This document shows positions 23,696-35,700 of a stretch of DNA of 64,000 nucleotides, one piece after another. The DNA comes from Siphonodentalium dalli (taxonomy: Eukaryota > Mollusca > Scaphopoda > Gadilida > Siphonodentaliidae), in assembly GCA_032622095.1 (NCBI GenBank), contig CP136063.1:267089426-267153425 (forward strand). The letters run 5' to 3'. The notes beneath the pieces are model-generated. The model did not search any database. It worked only from the letters and a program-made list of their open reading frames with translations, and was not told the origin of the DNA. Made by a program: the position numbers and the translations under genes. Each line of letters begins with the position of its first letter. Position 1 is the first letter of the stretch.

Positions 23696-24873
23696 TAACA
23701 CACTTATAACACACGCTGCACTGACAAAATGCCACGCCCACTTATAACACACGCTGCACTGAAAAAATGCCACGCCCACTTATAACATACGCTGCATTGA
23801 AAAAGTGCATTGCCCACTTATAACACACGCTGCATTAAAAAAGTGCCACGCCCACTTATAACACACGCTGCACTAAAAAGTGTCACGCCCACTTATAACA
23901 CACGCTGCATTAAAATAAGTGCCATGCCCACTTATAACACACGCTGCATTTAAAAAGTGCTACGCCCACATATAACACACGCTGAACTGAAAAAGTGCCA
24001 CGCCCGCTTATAACACACGCTGCACTTATAACACACGCCCACTTATAACACACTTTGCACTAAAAAAGTGCCACGCCCACTTATAACACACGATGAACTA
24101 GAAAAGTGCCACGCCCACTTATAACACAAGCTACATTGAAAAAGTGCCACGCCCACTTATAACACACGCTGAACTAAAAAAGTGCCACGCCCACTTATAA
24201 CACAAGCTGCACTGAAAAAGTTCCACGCCCACTTATAACACACGCTGCACTTAAAAGGTGCCACGCCCACTTATAACACACGCTTCAATTAAAAAGTGCC
24301 ACGCCCACTTATTACACACGCTGAACTGAAAAAGTGTCACGCCCACTTATAACACACGCTGCATTAAAAAAGTGACACGCCAACTTATAACACACGCCCA
24401 CTTATAACACACGCTGGACTAAAAAAGTGCCACGCCCACTTATAACACACGCTGCACTTATAACACACGCCCACTTATAACACACATTGCACTAAAAAAG
24501 TGCCACGCCCACTTATAACACACGATGAACTAGAAAAGTGCCAAGCCCACTTATAACACACGCTGCACTTAAAAGGTGCCACGCCCACTTATAACACACG
24601 CTGCACTGAAAAAGTGCCACGCCCCACTTATAACACACGCTGCAATTAAAAAGTGCCACGCCCACTTATTACATACGCTGAACTGAAAAGGTGTCACGCC
24701 CACTTATAACACACGCTGCATTAAAAAAAGTGACACGCCAACTTATAACACACACTGCACTTATAACACACGCCCACTTATAACACACGCTGCACTAAAA
24801 AAGTGCCACGAACCACTTATAACACACGCTGCACTGAAAAAGTGCCACGCCCGCTTATAACACACACTGCACT
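23696..24873 (-). repeat. 38-bp satellite, inner right arm, about 30 units
   Basis: Same unit as the left arm but on the opposite strand (CCACGCCCACTTATAACACA then CGCTGCACTGAAAAAGTG). Orientation flips at the palindromic word GTGTGTTATAACACAC, whose axis is between 23695 and 23696. More units are present than on the left, so the arms have diverged in copy number. Confidence 0.95.
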
Positions 24874-26163
24874 GAAGGTCGAAATCCTTTCCGTTCTCGA
24901 AAATGGTCCATACACCATTTTCACCCCCTCGGGGTGGCACCCCCCGGGGGTGATGGGTGGGGGTCGGGTGTTTCTAGGTGGTATTTGGGGCGGGCCACCC
25001 ACCCATGCCGTCAAATCGGTCGAAATCCTTACCGTTCTCGAAAATGGTCCATACCCCATTTTCACCCCCTCGGGGTGGCACCCCCCCGGGGGTGATGGGT
25101 GGGGGGTCGGGGTGTTTCTAGGTGGTAATTGGGGCGGGCCACCCACCCATGCCGTCAAATCGGTCGAAATCATTACCGTTCTCGAAAATGGTCCATACCA
25201 CATTTTCACCCCCTCGGGGTGGCACCCCCCGGGGGTGATGGTGGGGGTCGGGGTGTTTCTAGGTGGTATTTGGGGCGGGCCACCCACACATGCCGTCAAA
25301 TCGGTCGAAATCCTTACCGTTCTCGAAAATGGTCCATATCCCATTTTCACCCCCTCGGGGTGGAACCCCCCGGGGGTGATGGGTGGGGGATCGGGGTGTT
25401 TCTAGGTGGTATTTGGGGCGGGCCATCCACCCGTGCCGTCAAATCGGTCGAAATCCTTACCGTTCTCGAAAATGGTCCATACCCCATTTTCACCCCCTCG
25501 GGGTGGCACCCCGCGGGGGTGATGGGAAGGGGGTCGGGGTGTTTCTAGGTGGTATTTGGGGCGGGCCACCCACCCATGCCGTAAAATCGGTCGAAATCAT
25601 TACCGTTCTCGAAAATGGTCCATACCACATTTTCACCCCCTCGGGGTGGCACCCCCGGGGGTGATGGTGGAGGTCGGGGTGTTTCTAGGTGGTATTTGGG
25701 GCGGGCCACCCACCCATGCCGTCAAATCGGTCGAAATCCTTACCGTTCTCGAAAATGGTCCATACCCCATTTTCACCCCCTCGGTGTGGCACCCCCCGGG
25801 GGTGATGGGTGGGGGTCGGGGTGTTTCTAGGTGGTATTTGGGGCGGGCCACCCACCCATGCCGTCAAATCGGTCGAAATCCTTACCGTTCTCGAAAATGG
25901 TCCATATCCCATTTTCACCCCCTCGGGATGGCACCCCCCGGGGGTGATGGGTGGGGGGTCGGTGTTTCTAGGTGGTATTTGGGGCGGGCCACCCACCCAT
26001 GCCGTCAAATCGGTCGAAATCCTTACCGTTCTCGAAAATGGTCCATACCCCATTTTCACCCCCTCCGGGTGGCACCCCCCGGGGGTGATGGGTGGGGGGT
26101 CGGGGTGTTTCTAGGTGGTATTTGGGGCGGGCCACCCACCCATGCCGTCAAATCGGTCGAAAG
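24874..26163 (-). repeat. 142-bp satellite, right arm of a palindrome, about nine units
   Basis: These are reverse complements of the left-arm 142-bp units. On the plus strand most units show the pattern GGGGGTGATGGGTGGGGG followed by TCGGGG, though a few (for example near 25240 and 25660) have the middle run reduced to GG. The junction with the 38-bp satellite reads TTCGACCTTCAGTGCAG on the minus strand, versus TTCGACCGATTTTTCAGTGCAG in the left arm, the same breakpoint apart from a few bases. Both arms thus descend from one inverted duplication. Confidence 0.96.
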
Positions 26164-26215
26164 CGACATTTTTGAAAATAAGGAATAAGGAATAGGGAAT
26201 AAGTTCCAATTGTCA

Positions 26216-26362
26216 TGTCTCTAATTCAATGACAGATTTTGAGATAATCCATTTTGAATTATCAGGAAATTTTGGCAAAATGTAAAACCAATTCAAACAG
26301 AAATTCAATGACAGATTTTGAGATAATCCATTTTGAATTATCAGGAAATTTGGGCAAAACGT
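26216..26362 (+). repeat. 79-bp tandem duplication
   Basis: The words AATTCAATGACAGATTTTGA and TAATCCATTTTGAATTATCA occur at 26223 and again 79 bp later, with a short linker between. It directly follows the large palindrome. Confidence 0.9.
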
Positions 26363-26524
26363 GCTGCCGACTACTGTTTGTCTCTTGACTCGGGTTCGAG
26401 GAGATTCATTTGTTTATTCTGGCACATAACAAATTAGACAGTACATGTACTAGCGAATTTGTCAATTCAAACCGGTACGCATTCGGGTACAGATAAACTA
26501 CTCCCGTATATCGGTACACGTGTT

Positions 26525-27265
26525 TAGCTCAACTCAAAGTAAAGTTTGAGCTATTGCCATGGGTTGGCGTCAGTCGTCCGTCTAGCCGTGCGTCTGGACG
26601 TCCGTCCGTCAACAATTTCCTTCGGCACGCCATATACAGGCCCATCCCTCAACCGATCTTCACCAAACTTCATATGTAGTTTTAGTGTGACCTATAAATG
26701 GGAACTATCGAATTTTTCCGAATTTTGAAGAACAAACATGGCCGCCAGCAGCCATCTTGGATTTCAAATTCAAATCCATCGACACAGCCTATAGCCCGTA
26801 TTTATGGCCGGATCATTTTTAAAAGTTGATTGTGATCACTTGTAGATGGGAGCAATCGAATTAGAACGATTTTCGGGAACCTCCTATTTTGACCGAATTT
26901 GTTGAAAAACGTGGCCGACAGCAGCCATCTTGGAATTTACTCTTTGTATGACTAAATCATTCGGCATACCCTACAGGCCACATTAAACTTCATATGGATC
27001 TTCGGGTGACCCCTAGATGAGAGCCTCCTATTTTGACCGAAATTTGTAAATAAAAAAAACATGTGCGCCAACAGCCATCTTGGATTTCAAATTTGAATCA
27101 ATCGGCACATCCCGCAGACGGTATATATTGGATAATTAATTTGAAAATTAGAGGCATGTTTAGAATCACCTCCAGATGAGAGCTATCAAATTTGAACAAT
27201 TTTCGATGAAAACATGGCCACCGGGAGCCATCTTGGATGACCACCACACTTCATATGGATCTTCG
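26525..27265 (+). repeat. Degenerate dispersed repeat with units of about 160 bp
   Basis: Starts with TTGAGCTATTGCCATGGGTT and GTCCGTC-rich text. It then carries four diverged units, each with AACATGGCCGCC-, CAGCCATCTTGGATTTC- and TTCATATGGATCTTCGGGTG-like words (near 26735, 26912, 27070 and 27219). The same motif reappears alone at about 57415-57445. It is non-coding and of a type I associate with molluscan and related genomes. Confidence 0.75.
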
Positions 27266-29030
27266 GGGTGACCTCTAGTTTACTTTCCTTCTTCTGTACA
27301 TTGTCTTCATTGCTCAGCAAAACATTAACTCTTCCCAAGTTGAGTTACAGTGTCTTAGACACTTTCATTTTGATCACAAACTGTTTGGCGGGTACAATTC
27401 GATTGGTAATGTATATGGTGAGCCAAATGCAACAAAATTGATACATAAGATATAGAGAAAATGTTATTCGCATTCGCTTTATTGGCCGACGATAGAAGAT
27501 TTATACCATTATCATGGGGATGATGGGTCTCTGGATAATCAGTTGTATTCATTAGGGACAATGGGAGGGTTGGGTCTTTCACTATAATGATGGTAACAAT
27601 TAGATTTCACAAACGATTTCATAGACCGACCAATTGATGAATAAAACAGTTGTAATTTTCAGACTTATAAAATAGGTTATGATAGCTCTAATATATAATT
27701 ACGTTAGTTGAAATTTTCCAACCGATATTCGGTTTATTGTTTTTAGATCCAGGGTCTAATAATGTCATACATGTACTTAAAGTCAAATGTAAGATGTATA
27801 ATGAATGTAATGGAATCTGTCAACAGATCGAAGGGTCGGGGCACAAGATAGGAAAATTTATCCCAATTAAGATTGGGGATTTTAGTCTGGATCTAAACCC
27901 GGAGTTAAACTTGGAAATGATAAAGAGCGTTACATTATAGTCTATTTACAATATGGTTTGAATAGATAACGTTTTCTTCACCTCTATGCTAAACCCGGTA
28001 AACAGCTGAAACTTTCTCAGGCTATATGGTAAGATTTTGCAGACGGTTTATATATCGGTAGTTCGAGTCTTTGTCAACGTATATTATCCTCACTACAATA
28101 TACATAATTCTTAAAATTCAAATCGGCCATGCGTTAATGGTAAGGGTAAAAAATCAGTCACCACATGACATACGATACAGTATCTACAGGGTTGTATCCA
28201 AAAGTGCAATACGTATATATAGGATAATGGGTAACAACTGTACATTGTTTCAGCAAATGGATCCGACGAGGCCGCAGGTCGAGATCGTTATATTCGCTGA
28301 AATATTGCACAGTCTGAAGCTAAATATCTATATACAATAACGGATTTTTTCTTGGCATTTGGAGGTGAGCTTGTGTGTGTGGTTTACAACTTCCTTATAT
28401 GGTTATTCCTAATTCAAATTGGAATTCCCCAATCAAGTGTTGTCACAAATTTTACTTGTTTCCATTCTGACGGGTCGGCCTATATATAAATCGGGGTCAA
28501 CATTATTTAGAGAGCGTTTAATATTTTTAGAACATCAAAGATGGTGCCATTTGGCGTATGCAAATCAGTGCGATTTGGTATTTCTCACACTTGTTTGAGC
28601 TTCAGACATAATTTATTAAAAATTGGGTGTGATTCTTGCTGGTTACATTTGCGATCAAAATTCAACATTGAACCCTATAATGTGGCAATTCTCCTATTTT
28701 GGATAAATGGCCATTTTGATTGTGGTGATATGCGCATTACGCAAAACTACTAAGTGTGACTCATGCAGATTGATGTAGTTAGGACAATTTTGATGTGATC
28801 AGATGGTTTTCGGTGGCCATTTTTTAGACATACGGAATGCGACTAAAATAAGGATTGGATGCTCAGGATCAAAGTTTGCATTTTAAAATCGAATTCCAAT
28901 ACATTCGTCTTTACTGAATGTGATCATGTGATGATATATTATATATACATACATGATACATATAATTGTATATTGATTTTGATCATCATATATATCTGAC
29001 ATTCAGACCGATTACAAAACTAAAATGAGA
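27266..29030. other. Intergenic or intronic sequence, nothing recognised
   Basis: Open frames of 67-89 codons occur (27737-27940, 28071-28340, 28541-28753), but none has a recognisable domain. If the membrane-protein exon at 29042-29317 is real, this interval would be at least partly its first intron. Confidence 0.4.
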
Positions 29031-29041
29031 ATAATACTCAC

Positions 29042-29317
29042 CCAGACACTGCCTCGGGGTAAATTACGTACGATTCCTGTCATATCCGAGAAATTAATAG
29101 GGATTTCAAACCGAGATCTCATGAAGTCTGTGAAAACGTGGACGAGTATGTGAGCGGACAACAATGCACTGAACAAGAATCCAATACCACACAGAACACA
29201 ACCGGTGTTCAATTCCTTCTCGTCCGACGAATCATCCATTCGCTTGTATGGTGTATAAATCGCAACAAATTGGACTAATGTGATTGATGGTACGAAGCTA
29301 TCGACATATTCAGACAT
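29042..29317 (-). CDS. Probable first coding exon of a spliced membrane-protein gene
   Basis: A methionine-initiated frame of exactly 92 codons ends at TGG followed by GTGAGTATT, a strong 5' splice donor in phase 0; reading on past it reaches a stop after nine hydrophobic codons. The product has polar residues at the start (MSEYVDSFVPS), an acidic patch DDSSDEKE (28-35) and one likely membrane segment at about 40-63 (CVLCGIGFLFSALLSAHILVHVF). Residues VWVSIILILVL past the donor would be intron. I do not recognise the family. Downstream exons (lower coordinates) were not identified inside the window. It may be a real host gene or a chance frame; the splice consensus and length favour the former. 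Confidence 0.45.
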
Positions 29318-30555
29318 AATTATAGTGATTGCTCTTATGATCGGAGAGGAATTCGGGATTGTTATCAGAACAGATCATTTGGGAGCGATCTCACTTGTCG
29401 TTGGGCAATTTCAATGTAAGCATGCACTCGCCAGTGTATAGGCTATATATCTTTCCCAACCGCGACAACGTATCCATGTGCATACTCAAGTATGAGGGTA
29501 TATATTCTCCGATGGGGAGGGGTAACAAATTATAGATGCTATACATATTCACGCGACAATTTTCCAGCAACAAAAGCAATGCAATTAAGTGTTAGCAGTA
29601 TAGTGTCTCCCCGGTCCATGCAGCCAATCCAAACGGTCCAACCAAACCAAGTTTCAGCAGTACATGTATATAGTGTCTCTGTATATACACACCTGGTCAA
29701 GTGGTCCTGCTAATGTGCTATGATGCGGTTGGGTCCTGCTGAATTGTTATGATGATGTTAGGGCAAACTGATGCTGTTAACAAAAAGTACTGTTATATTT
29801 TTGTATTTTGTCTTTTTCTCGGTGTTCCGATAATCTGAACATATCCAGCAAAAGCCATTATGGGTATCAAACATTCAAAAACACGCGAATTGTTTTCAGA
29901 CAAAAACCCGCATATTTAGATAAATTAAATAATTTCGGTCATATTTGTGAACTGAAACGGTCACTAGATGAAAAAATCTAAATTTAGGGGTTGTCATATC
30001 CAGTAGTTGGAAGAACCCGTGTGGAAACTCGAAGAAAACTGGAATCTAACATGGGGTGCAAATAGAAGTTACTGGAAGGGGTGCATTTATAAACTATATG
30101 TGAACTCCCCTAACAGGGACCCTCTAGCCACGCTCCTGCTAACTCATGATTTAATGTCGAATAACACAGAATAGCCTATACTATTAATATGACTTTAGAA
30201 CATAAAAAAAAACAAACATAAACTTTTCACCCTTGCACATGTGCCCCCACCTAAAGATGATCCATGTGCCGGCCTGTCCGAATGATAATTGGGAGAATCA
30301 AAATGTGAAGCATATCATTCGCATCTTTGACATCCCAGCTCTGGTTTGGCGACATCTCATCGCAGGATCGATCTGCGGTGTTGATACCCGAAATTATGGT
30401 GGGTTCCCTAACTTCCCATACTTGGACGCATATAGTATTGTTGCCAACCACTCTGCAGGCTAGACAATTTTATAGTTTATTAAACATATATTTTTCTATT
30501 GATACACGCATTATCCGCCATCAATGACTGATAATTATCTATATCTATTATATAT
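29318..30555. other. Intergenic sequence, nothing recognised
   Basis: Contains short open frames on both strands near 29391-29713 and 30233-30527 that overlap each other and carry no known motif. If the exon at 29042-29317 is real, the promoter of that gene would lie in the first few hundred bases. Confidence 0.4.
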
Positions 30556-31950
30556 ATTTGCGAATGTCTGTCTCTCTGTCTGCCTCTCTGTGTTGTATAG
30601 AAATTCACAGGGGACCAACTAGATGATACCAAAGGGGTCTACTAGGGGTAACCTTTTACGAGAAGGATAATGGTGTGGGTTAGAATTGTCTAAAGTGACG
30701 CTGTTGTTGTCAGGGGCAGAAAAGGGGGAGGCGAAGAATTTGTTTTGTCCCCGATTGCCACGAAACTTACATATTATCACCCCCATGATATTAAGAATCT
30801 AATGGTGTGGTTTAAATATGTCAAACATGGCTTCGTTTGAGTCAGGGGTGAACGGAAGGGGAGAGGGGCACCATAATTGATAAAACTAATTTTAGCGCCG
30901 ATTTCCACCAAATTGATATGTATTCTTCTTCTTGCTACAATGAATCTAATTGTGCGATTCAAAGACGCCAAATTGGTGTCGTTTGGATGAGAGATTGTGG
31001 GGGGGGGGGGTGACTAAAATTGTTAAGAATGGGTTTAGTCGCCGATTGCCACCACACTTATACAAAATCATCCCCATGGTATGAGGAGTCTAACTGTGTG
31101 GCTTAAATCTGTCAAAAGTGGCATCATTCGAGACAGGGGTGAACCGAAAGGGAGAGGGGCACCAAAATTGATACACAATATTTTTATCACCTATTTCCAC
31201 CAAATTGATACTCGTTCTTAACCGTGTTATGAGGAATCTAATCGTGTGATTTAAAGTCACCTATTTCCACCAGATTGATACATATTCTTCTCCGTGATAC
31301 ATATTCTTCTCCGTCATACGAGGAATCTAATCGTGTGGTTTAGATACACCAAATTGGTGCCCTTTGGGTGAGAGATATGGGGACCTTAAATTTGATACGA
31401 ATGTGTATACCCAATTTTTTTTTCACCAATTTTATATATATGCATCTCCATAATGAGTCTAAGTGTGTGGTTTAATGGTGACAAACGTGGAGCCGCTTGG
31501 GTCCGAAATAGGGACGGGAGCGTCACCATAACTGATAAAAAATATTTTTAGTACCAATTACCATCAAATTCATACACGTTCTTCTCGAATGATACGAGGA
31601 ATCAAATCGTGCTGTCTGTCTTTCTGCCTGTCTGTATGTGTTCTATATATAACCCCAAGTGGTACAATCAAGATGGCACCAAGGCGGTCTAAGCGGGGTA
31701 ACGTTTTACGAGGAAGATAATGATGCCGGTTAAATTTTCTAAAGTGATGCTGTTTGTGTCAGGGAAAGAAAAGGGGGAAGGGCGACAAAATTAAAAAAAT
31801 ATGGTGAAATAGTTTTGTCGCCTATTTCCACCAAACGCATACATAATCACCTCTGCGATATGGCTCTGTTCGAGTCAGCGTTGTAGGGGGGGGCATCAAC
31901 AATTGATTTAATAAACTATTTTTAGCGCAGATATCCACCAAATTGATATA

Positions 31951-32880
31951 TGTGACCAGTCATATCAAAACCAGTCATAAGTAGAACAATAATTTATTTG
32001 AGATATGTGTTGCACGCTATAGAGTGTGATAGTGATAAGAGATGTACATAGGTCGAACACTTAAAGGTACTCAACCCGATAAAACTCCTCTCAATTACTA
32101 TTTCAATGGCTTCGGGGGTCAAAAATATTTGATTCGAGTCGAGGAAGTCACCCATCAAAGCTCAGATTTGTTAGATATCGATTTTAGAAATCTATTATTT
32201 TTCATTATCGGGAATTCTTTCTGGCCCAGAAGATAGTAAAAAATTCGTTATTATTACCCACTTGATTATAGAGTTATCCATCCTTCTCTGTTTGAATAGA
32301 ATTTTGGCGTAAAATCTCGAGCATGTTACCAAATTGACGGCAGTTATAAGTACTCATCTCGAGAATATAAGAATTTTCAAAAATCAATATCTAATGACTC
32401 TGAGCTTTGTTTGATGGGTTCCTCGACTCAAATCAAATATTTTTTACCCCCAAAGCCAAAGAAATAGTAATATAGGACCCTCTGATCGGATTGTTGTTGT
32501 TGGAATCTGTTGAGATGGGGACCCTCTTTACGGGTTGAGTACCTTTAAGGGGGTACCTTGTTGCGGTCCAAAGTTATAGGATTTCGAAAATCAGTGTCGG
32601 CATGAACCGACGATTCCAGAGATAATCGCATTTAACGACAACATATTAGATAAATTCTGAATAAAAAAACACCATTATATGTTCAAATTACAAAAGCACA
32701 AAAATAGACACAAATTCACTTTATGCTACTTTATGTCGATAGAGTAGAACTCTATACAAATGTGTCAAAAACAAAAATCATAATGTTTCTGATCTTTTGC
32801 ATTATTATTATATTTTATGTATAAATTTACTCAATATTAGAAATGCCAACTTACGACTGGTTTTGATATGGCGGGTCACA
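31951..32880. mobile_element. MITE family T, copy 1 (TGTGACC...GGTCACA ends)
   Basis: The left terminus TGTGACCAGTCATATCAAAA (continuing CCAGTCATAAGT) is inverted at the right terminus (ACTTACGACTGG, then TTTTGATATGGCGGGTCACA). It interrupts the degenerate array: the CCAAATTGATA half of a unit lies on its left and TATTCTTCTCC on its right. It hosts a second, nested inverted-repeat element at 32061-32548. Another copy with the same ends is at 43284-43752. Confidence 0.8.
32061..32548. mobile_element. Foldback MITE family B, copy 1, nested in the family T element
   Basis: TTAAAGGTACTCAACCCG at the left is inverted as CGGGTTGAGTACCTTTAA at the right. The inverted similarity continues for about 180 bp per arm (TGGCTTCGGGGGTCAAAAAT, then GATTCGAGTCGAGGAA). 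Related copies are at 38365-38640 and 60493-60915. Confidence 0.8.
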
Positions 32881-33240
32881 TATTATTCTTCTCCATGATA
32901 CGAGGAATATAATCGTGTGATTTAAAGACGCCAAATTGTAATTTGCTGTCGTTTGTGTGAGAGATGGGGGGGGGGGGGGGTCCGATCATAACTAGGATAA
33001 GAAATTGCTTAGTTGCTGATTACCACCAAACCTATATATAATCATCTCCAGTATATCATGCATCCACGAGTCTAATGGATGTGGTTTAAGTTTGTCAAAA
33101 GTGGCGCCGTTAAAGTCATGCATGAGGATGACAGTTGCACCAAAGCTGATACAAATATATTTTGTACTAATTTCCACCTAATTCATACACATTCGTCTCT
33201 AATGATACGATGAATTAAATCACAATTGGTGTCGTTTCGG

Positions 33241-33736
33241 TCACGGATGGAGAGAGGATAGCAACATTGAATTAGATAGGTGAAATGGATAATGAGAAAG
33301 CGTGGTAACAACAAAATTACAATCCGAGGACGTTCCGACAAAAAACTGATGCTCAAATTCGATCAAGATCACTTGTTCAGCTGCAATGAGCAGATGTGTG
33401 ACGATCAACGAATCCATCGTCGCATGCATGGGAGACCAGCATACATTTCCCAGGTGAATAAATCCTCCAGATGAAGGCCTGTATCCAAAAAAATAAGCCA
33501 TTCTACCCAAATGTCACCTGCGTACCCAGAAATGACAAGAAGGGGTCGGCGATCGAACCAGTGAAATCTTTAGTTGTATGCATGCAACTGGTGCACGCTA
33601 CCATTCTGGTTGCAAATAAGCCTCTGTGGGATGACAAGCCATATATGTTGCATGCAGCGTCCACTTCTGGCCAATCGCGTCACTGCCAACTACCTAACTC
33701 ACAGACTTGAAGCTATGTTGATAGTTACGATATAGA
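33241..33736. other. Unassigned sequence with short open frames on both strands
   Basis: Frames at 33241-33510 (minus), 33280-33474 and 33471-33710 (plus) are each open for 64-89 codons. A plus-strand CAG|GTGAAT near 33450 could be a weak donor site. No family was recognised and the frames conflict, so no gene is called. Confidence 0.35.
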
Positions 33737-33889
33737 GGATCTCACATGAGTTTCTATTTTATACGGAATTTATCAACCGAGTTCACTAAATTCGATTTGA
33801 GCCGAGGTTTACCGAGGCTCAAATAGAATTTAGAGGACGAGGTTGATAAATTACATATAAAATAGGACGAGTGTGAGATACCTTTTATC
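33737..33889. repeat. Foldback hairpin with arms of about 65 bp
   Basis: CTCACATGAGTTTCTATTTTAT and the following text with AATTTATCAACC pair with GGTTGATAAATT and ATAAAATAGGACGAGTGTGAG across a short loop at about 33803-33815. The style resembles the foldback ends at 2442-2577, but the sequence differs. Confidence 0.75.
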
Positions 33890-34470
33890 ACATGATCAAA
33901 TAAACCCGAAGCAACGCGAAATATTCATCGAAAACAACAATCATAAACTACAGCGATCGCAAGTTATTTGAAGAACGCCGTGACGTCATCGCACGCGCTG
34001 ATATTAAACGTGTCTATTACCGATAATTATGAAACTGCTTTTATGGCCAAATTATGTGATAAAAACATTTATTGCACGATCCTACCCTTATTCCATTCAA
34101 TAAACCCATTCTATAAATTGTGATATTAAGCGTTCGTTTAATAACAGGAAATAGTGCCAGGTGACCTTTGACTTCCGGTTTGTCGTCTGTTCACATTCCG
34201 TACGCTACGTCTAACAATACTATGGCTTCCAATATTTTTCCAACAAACTATAATAAATGAAGAGTTTGAAAAGTTATGTCATTAAATATAGGCCATTAAA
34301 TACGCCAAAGAGTCTTTATTTATCTGGGACTATTTCTTTACGCGGGCAAACAACGAATAGTTACGTGAAACGTCATCGCATGCCTTATAGAAGCCGATGC
34401 AATTTCTGTGTCCCATTTGTTGATTTAAGTATGTTTTGTCGAAGTTTTGGATCATGTAATAAATAGAATC
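33890..34470. other. Intergenic sequence, nothing recognised
   Basis: No domain-bearing frame or repeat seen. A 69-codon frame at 34257-34466 shows no known motif. Confidence 0.4.
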
Positions 34471-34475
34471 TACAA

Positions 34476-34569
34476 CTCGTCCCCAGTTTATAGCGGAATT
34501 TACAAAACTCGCCCTGACCGAATTGACTGGACTCGTTTTGTAAAATCCGCTATAAACTGGGGACTCGTT
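34476..34569. repeat. Near-perfect hairpin with 38-bp arms
   Basis: The left arm contains GTCCCCAGTTTATAGCGG and the right arm CCGCTATAAACTGGGGAC. Arms are 34476-34513 and 34532-34569 with an 18-base loop, and only a couple of mismatches are visible. Confidence 0.9.
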
Positions 34570-34639
34570 GCTCTAGGCTGCCAATCGGTGGATTCTTCAG
34601 AATGGTGCCCTAGACAACCGCAATCCGATGAGAAAAAAA

Positions 34640-34872
34640 ATCAAATTATTGATATCACAAAATAGTAAGCATTTAGTGATACCAATAATTCGATTTTGTA
34701 GTATCACAAAATTGAATTTGTTATATCACTAATTCATTTTGTGACATCAATAAATAGAAAATGACATAGCTACTATTCCTTCATCATTTTGTTATATCAT
34801 TAAATAATTTTATGACATCATAAAATCGAATTATTGATATAACTAAATGCTTACTTAGTTTGTGATATCATA
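34640..34872. mobile_element. AT-rich MITE with inverted termini of about 60 bp
   Basis: The left side TGATATCACAAAATAGTAAG followed by CATTTAGTGATA is inverted on the right (TATAACTAAATG, then CTTACTTAGTTTGTGATATCA). The middle repeats TATCACTAAT and GACATCA words. Length is about 230 bp; no coding capacity. Confidence 0.7.
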
Positions 34873-35107
34873 TATTCTATGAATTTATTATATCATATAG
34901 TTATAAACAGACACACACGCAAACAGCTTTTATATAGATACCGTATATATTAATCTAATTAAATATTAGTTGAAAAAATCAAACTATCAGAACAATTTCA
35001 ACCTATTTTGTTACGATATTTCCAACTAATGTTGTGCCAGGCATGGAATTTCCAACTGTTGAGCAGTTTGGCCAAAGTCGGTGGTATACAATATACCTTT
35101 AACTGAA

Positions 35108-35176
<69 letters not shown>

Positions 35177-35700
35177 CTCATATATATTTTGAAGACCTCT
35201 GTCTGTATGTATGTTTGTTTGTTTGTTTGTTTGTTTGTCTGTCTGTCATTTATACAAATCTACGATTCTCGACCGATCGGGACGAAACTTGGTACGTGTG
35301 TGTAGTTTGACCAGGCGGTGAACGTTGTCGTATTGGCGAGCCCATGCGGCGCCCGCTTCGCGCATGCGCAGACGAGATCTCGGAAACGGGTGGAGCTATC
35401 GACTTGAAATTTGCTATGTGAATGTATCTTGCCCCGGATACGAATTTTATCGGGTCGCCGAGCCCGTGCGACGCCAGCTTCGCACATGCGCAGACCAGAT
35501 CTCGGAAACGGGTAGAGCTATCGACTTGAAATTTTGTTTTTTAATAGCCCGGACAACGTCGGGCTCATCGGCTAGTATATATATATAAGAGTAGGATTTG
35601 TATGTCTGTCTGTCTGTCCCCCTGTCCGTCTGTCTGTCCGGATTTTTCTCCCAGACTGCTGGTCAGATTTCAACCAAATTTGGTGTGGTGACTCATTGTA
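35108..35700. repeat. (AT)n, (GTTT)n/(GTCT)n tracts and a diverged tandem pair
   Basis: An (AT)n run at about 35112-35178 is followed by GTTT and GTCT tetramers to about 35248. Two diverged units follow with a period of about 122 bp, each with GCGCATGCGCAGAC- or CACATGCGCAGACC-like text, then AGATCTCGGAAACGGGT and GAGCTATCGACTTGAAAT. A second TCTGTCTGTCC tract lies near 35605-35640. The frame at 35325-35588 is a by-product. Confidence 0.85.

Larger units (their letters stand above)
30560..33240 (+). repeat. Degenerate repeat array with units of about 145 bp inside a 1.05-kb super-unit
   Basis: The text cycles through words such as CCACCAAATTGATA, TATTCTTCTCCGTGATACGA, GAATCTAATCGTGTG and GGTGTCGTTTGGGTGAGAGAT about every 130-160 bp. 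A larger landmark (a TCTGTCT-rich leader, then GATACCAAAGGGGTCTA) at about 30566-30640 returns at about 31611-31690, giving a super-unit of about 1.05 kb. Guanine runs lie near 30999-31010 and 32967-32980. The second super-unit is split by the element at 31951-32880. No coding capacity. Confidence 0.75.

Noticed and set aside
21905-26188. Many overlapping open frames of 70-214 codons with repeated motifs such as GPFSRTVRISTDLTAW
   Set aside because: They come from a 142-bp satellite without stops in several frames on both strands. The length is not a multiple of three, and the same text is read in all frames.
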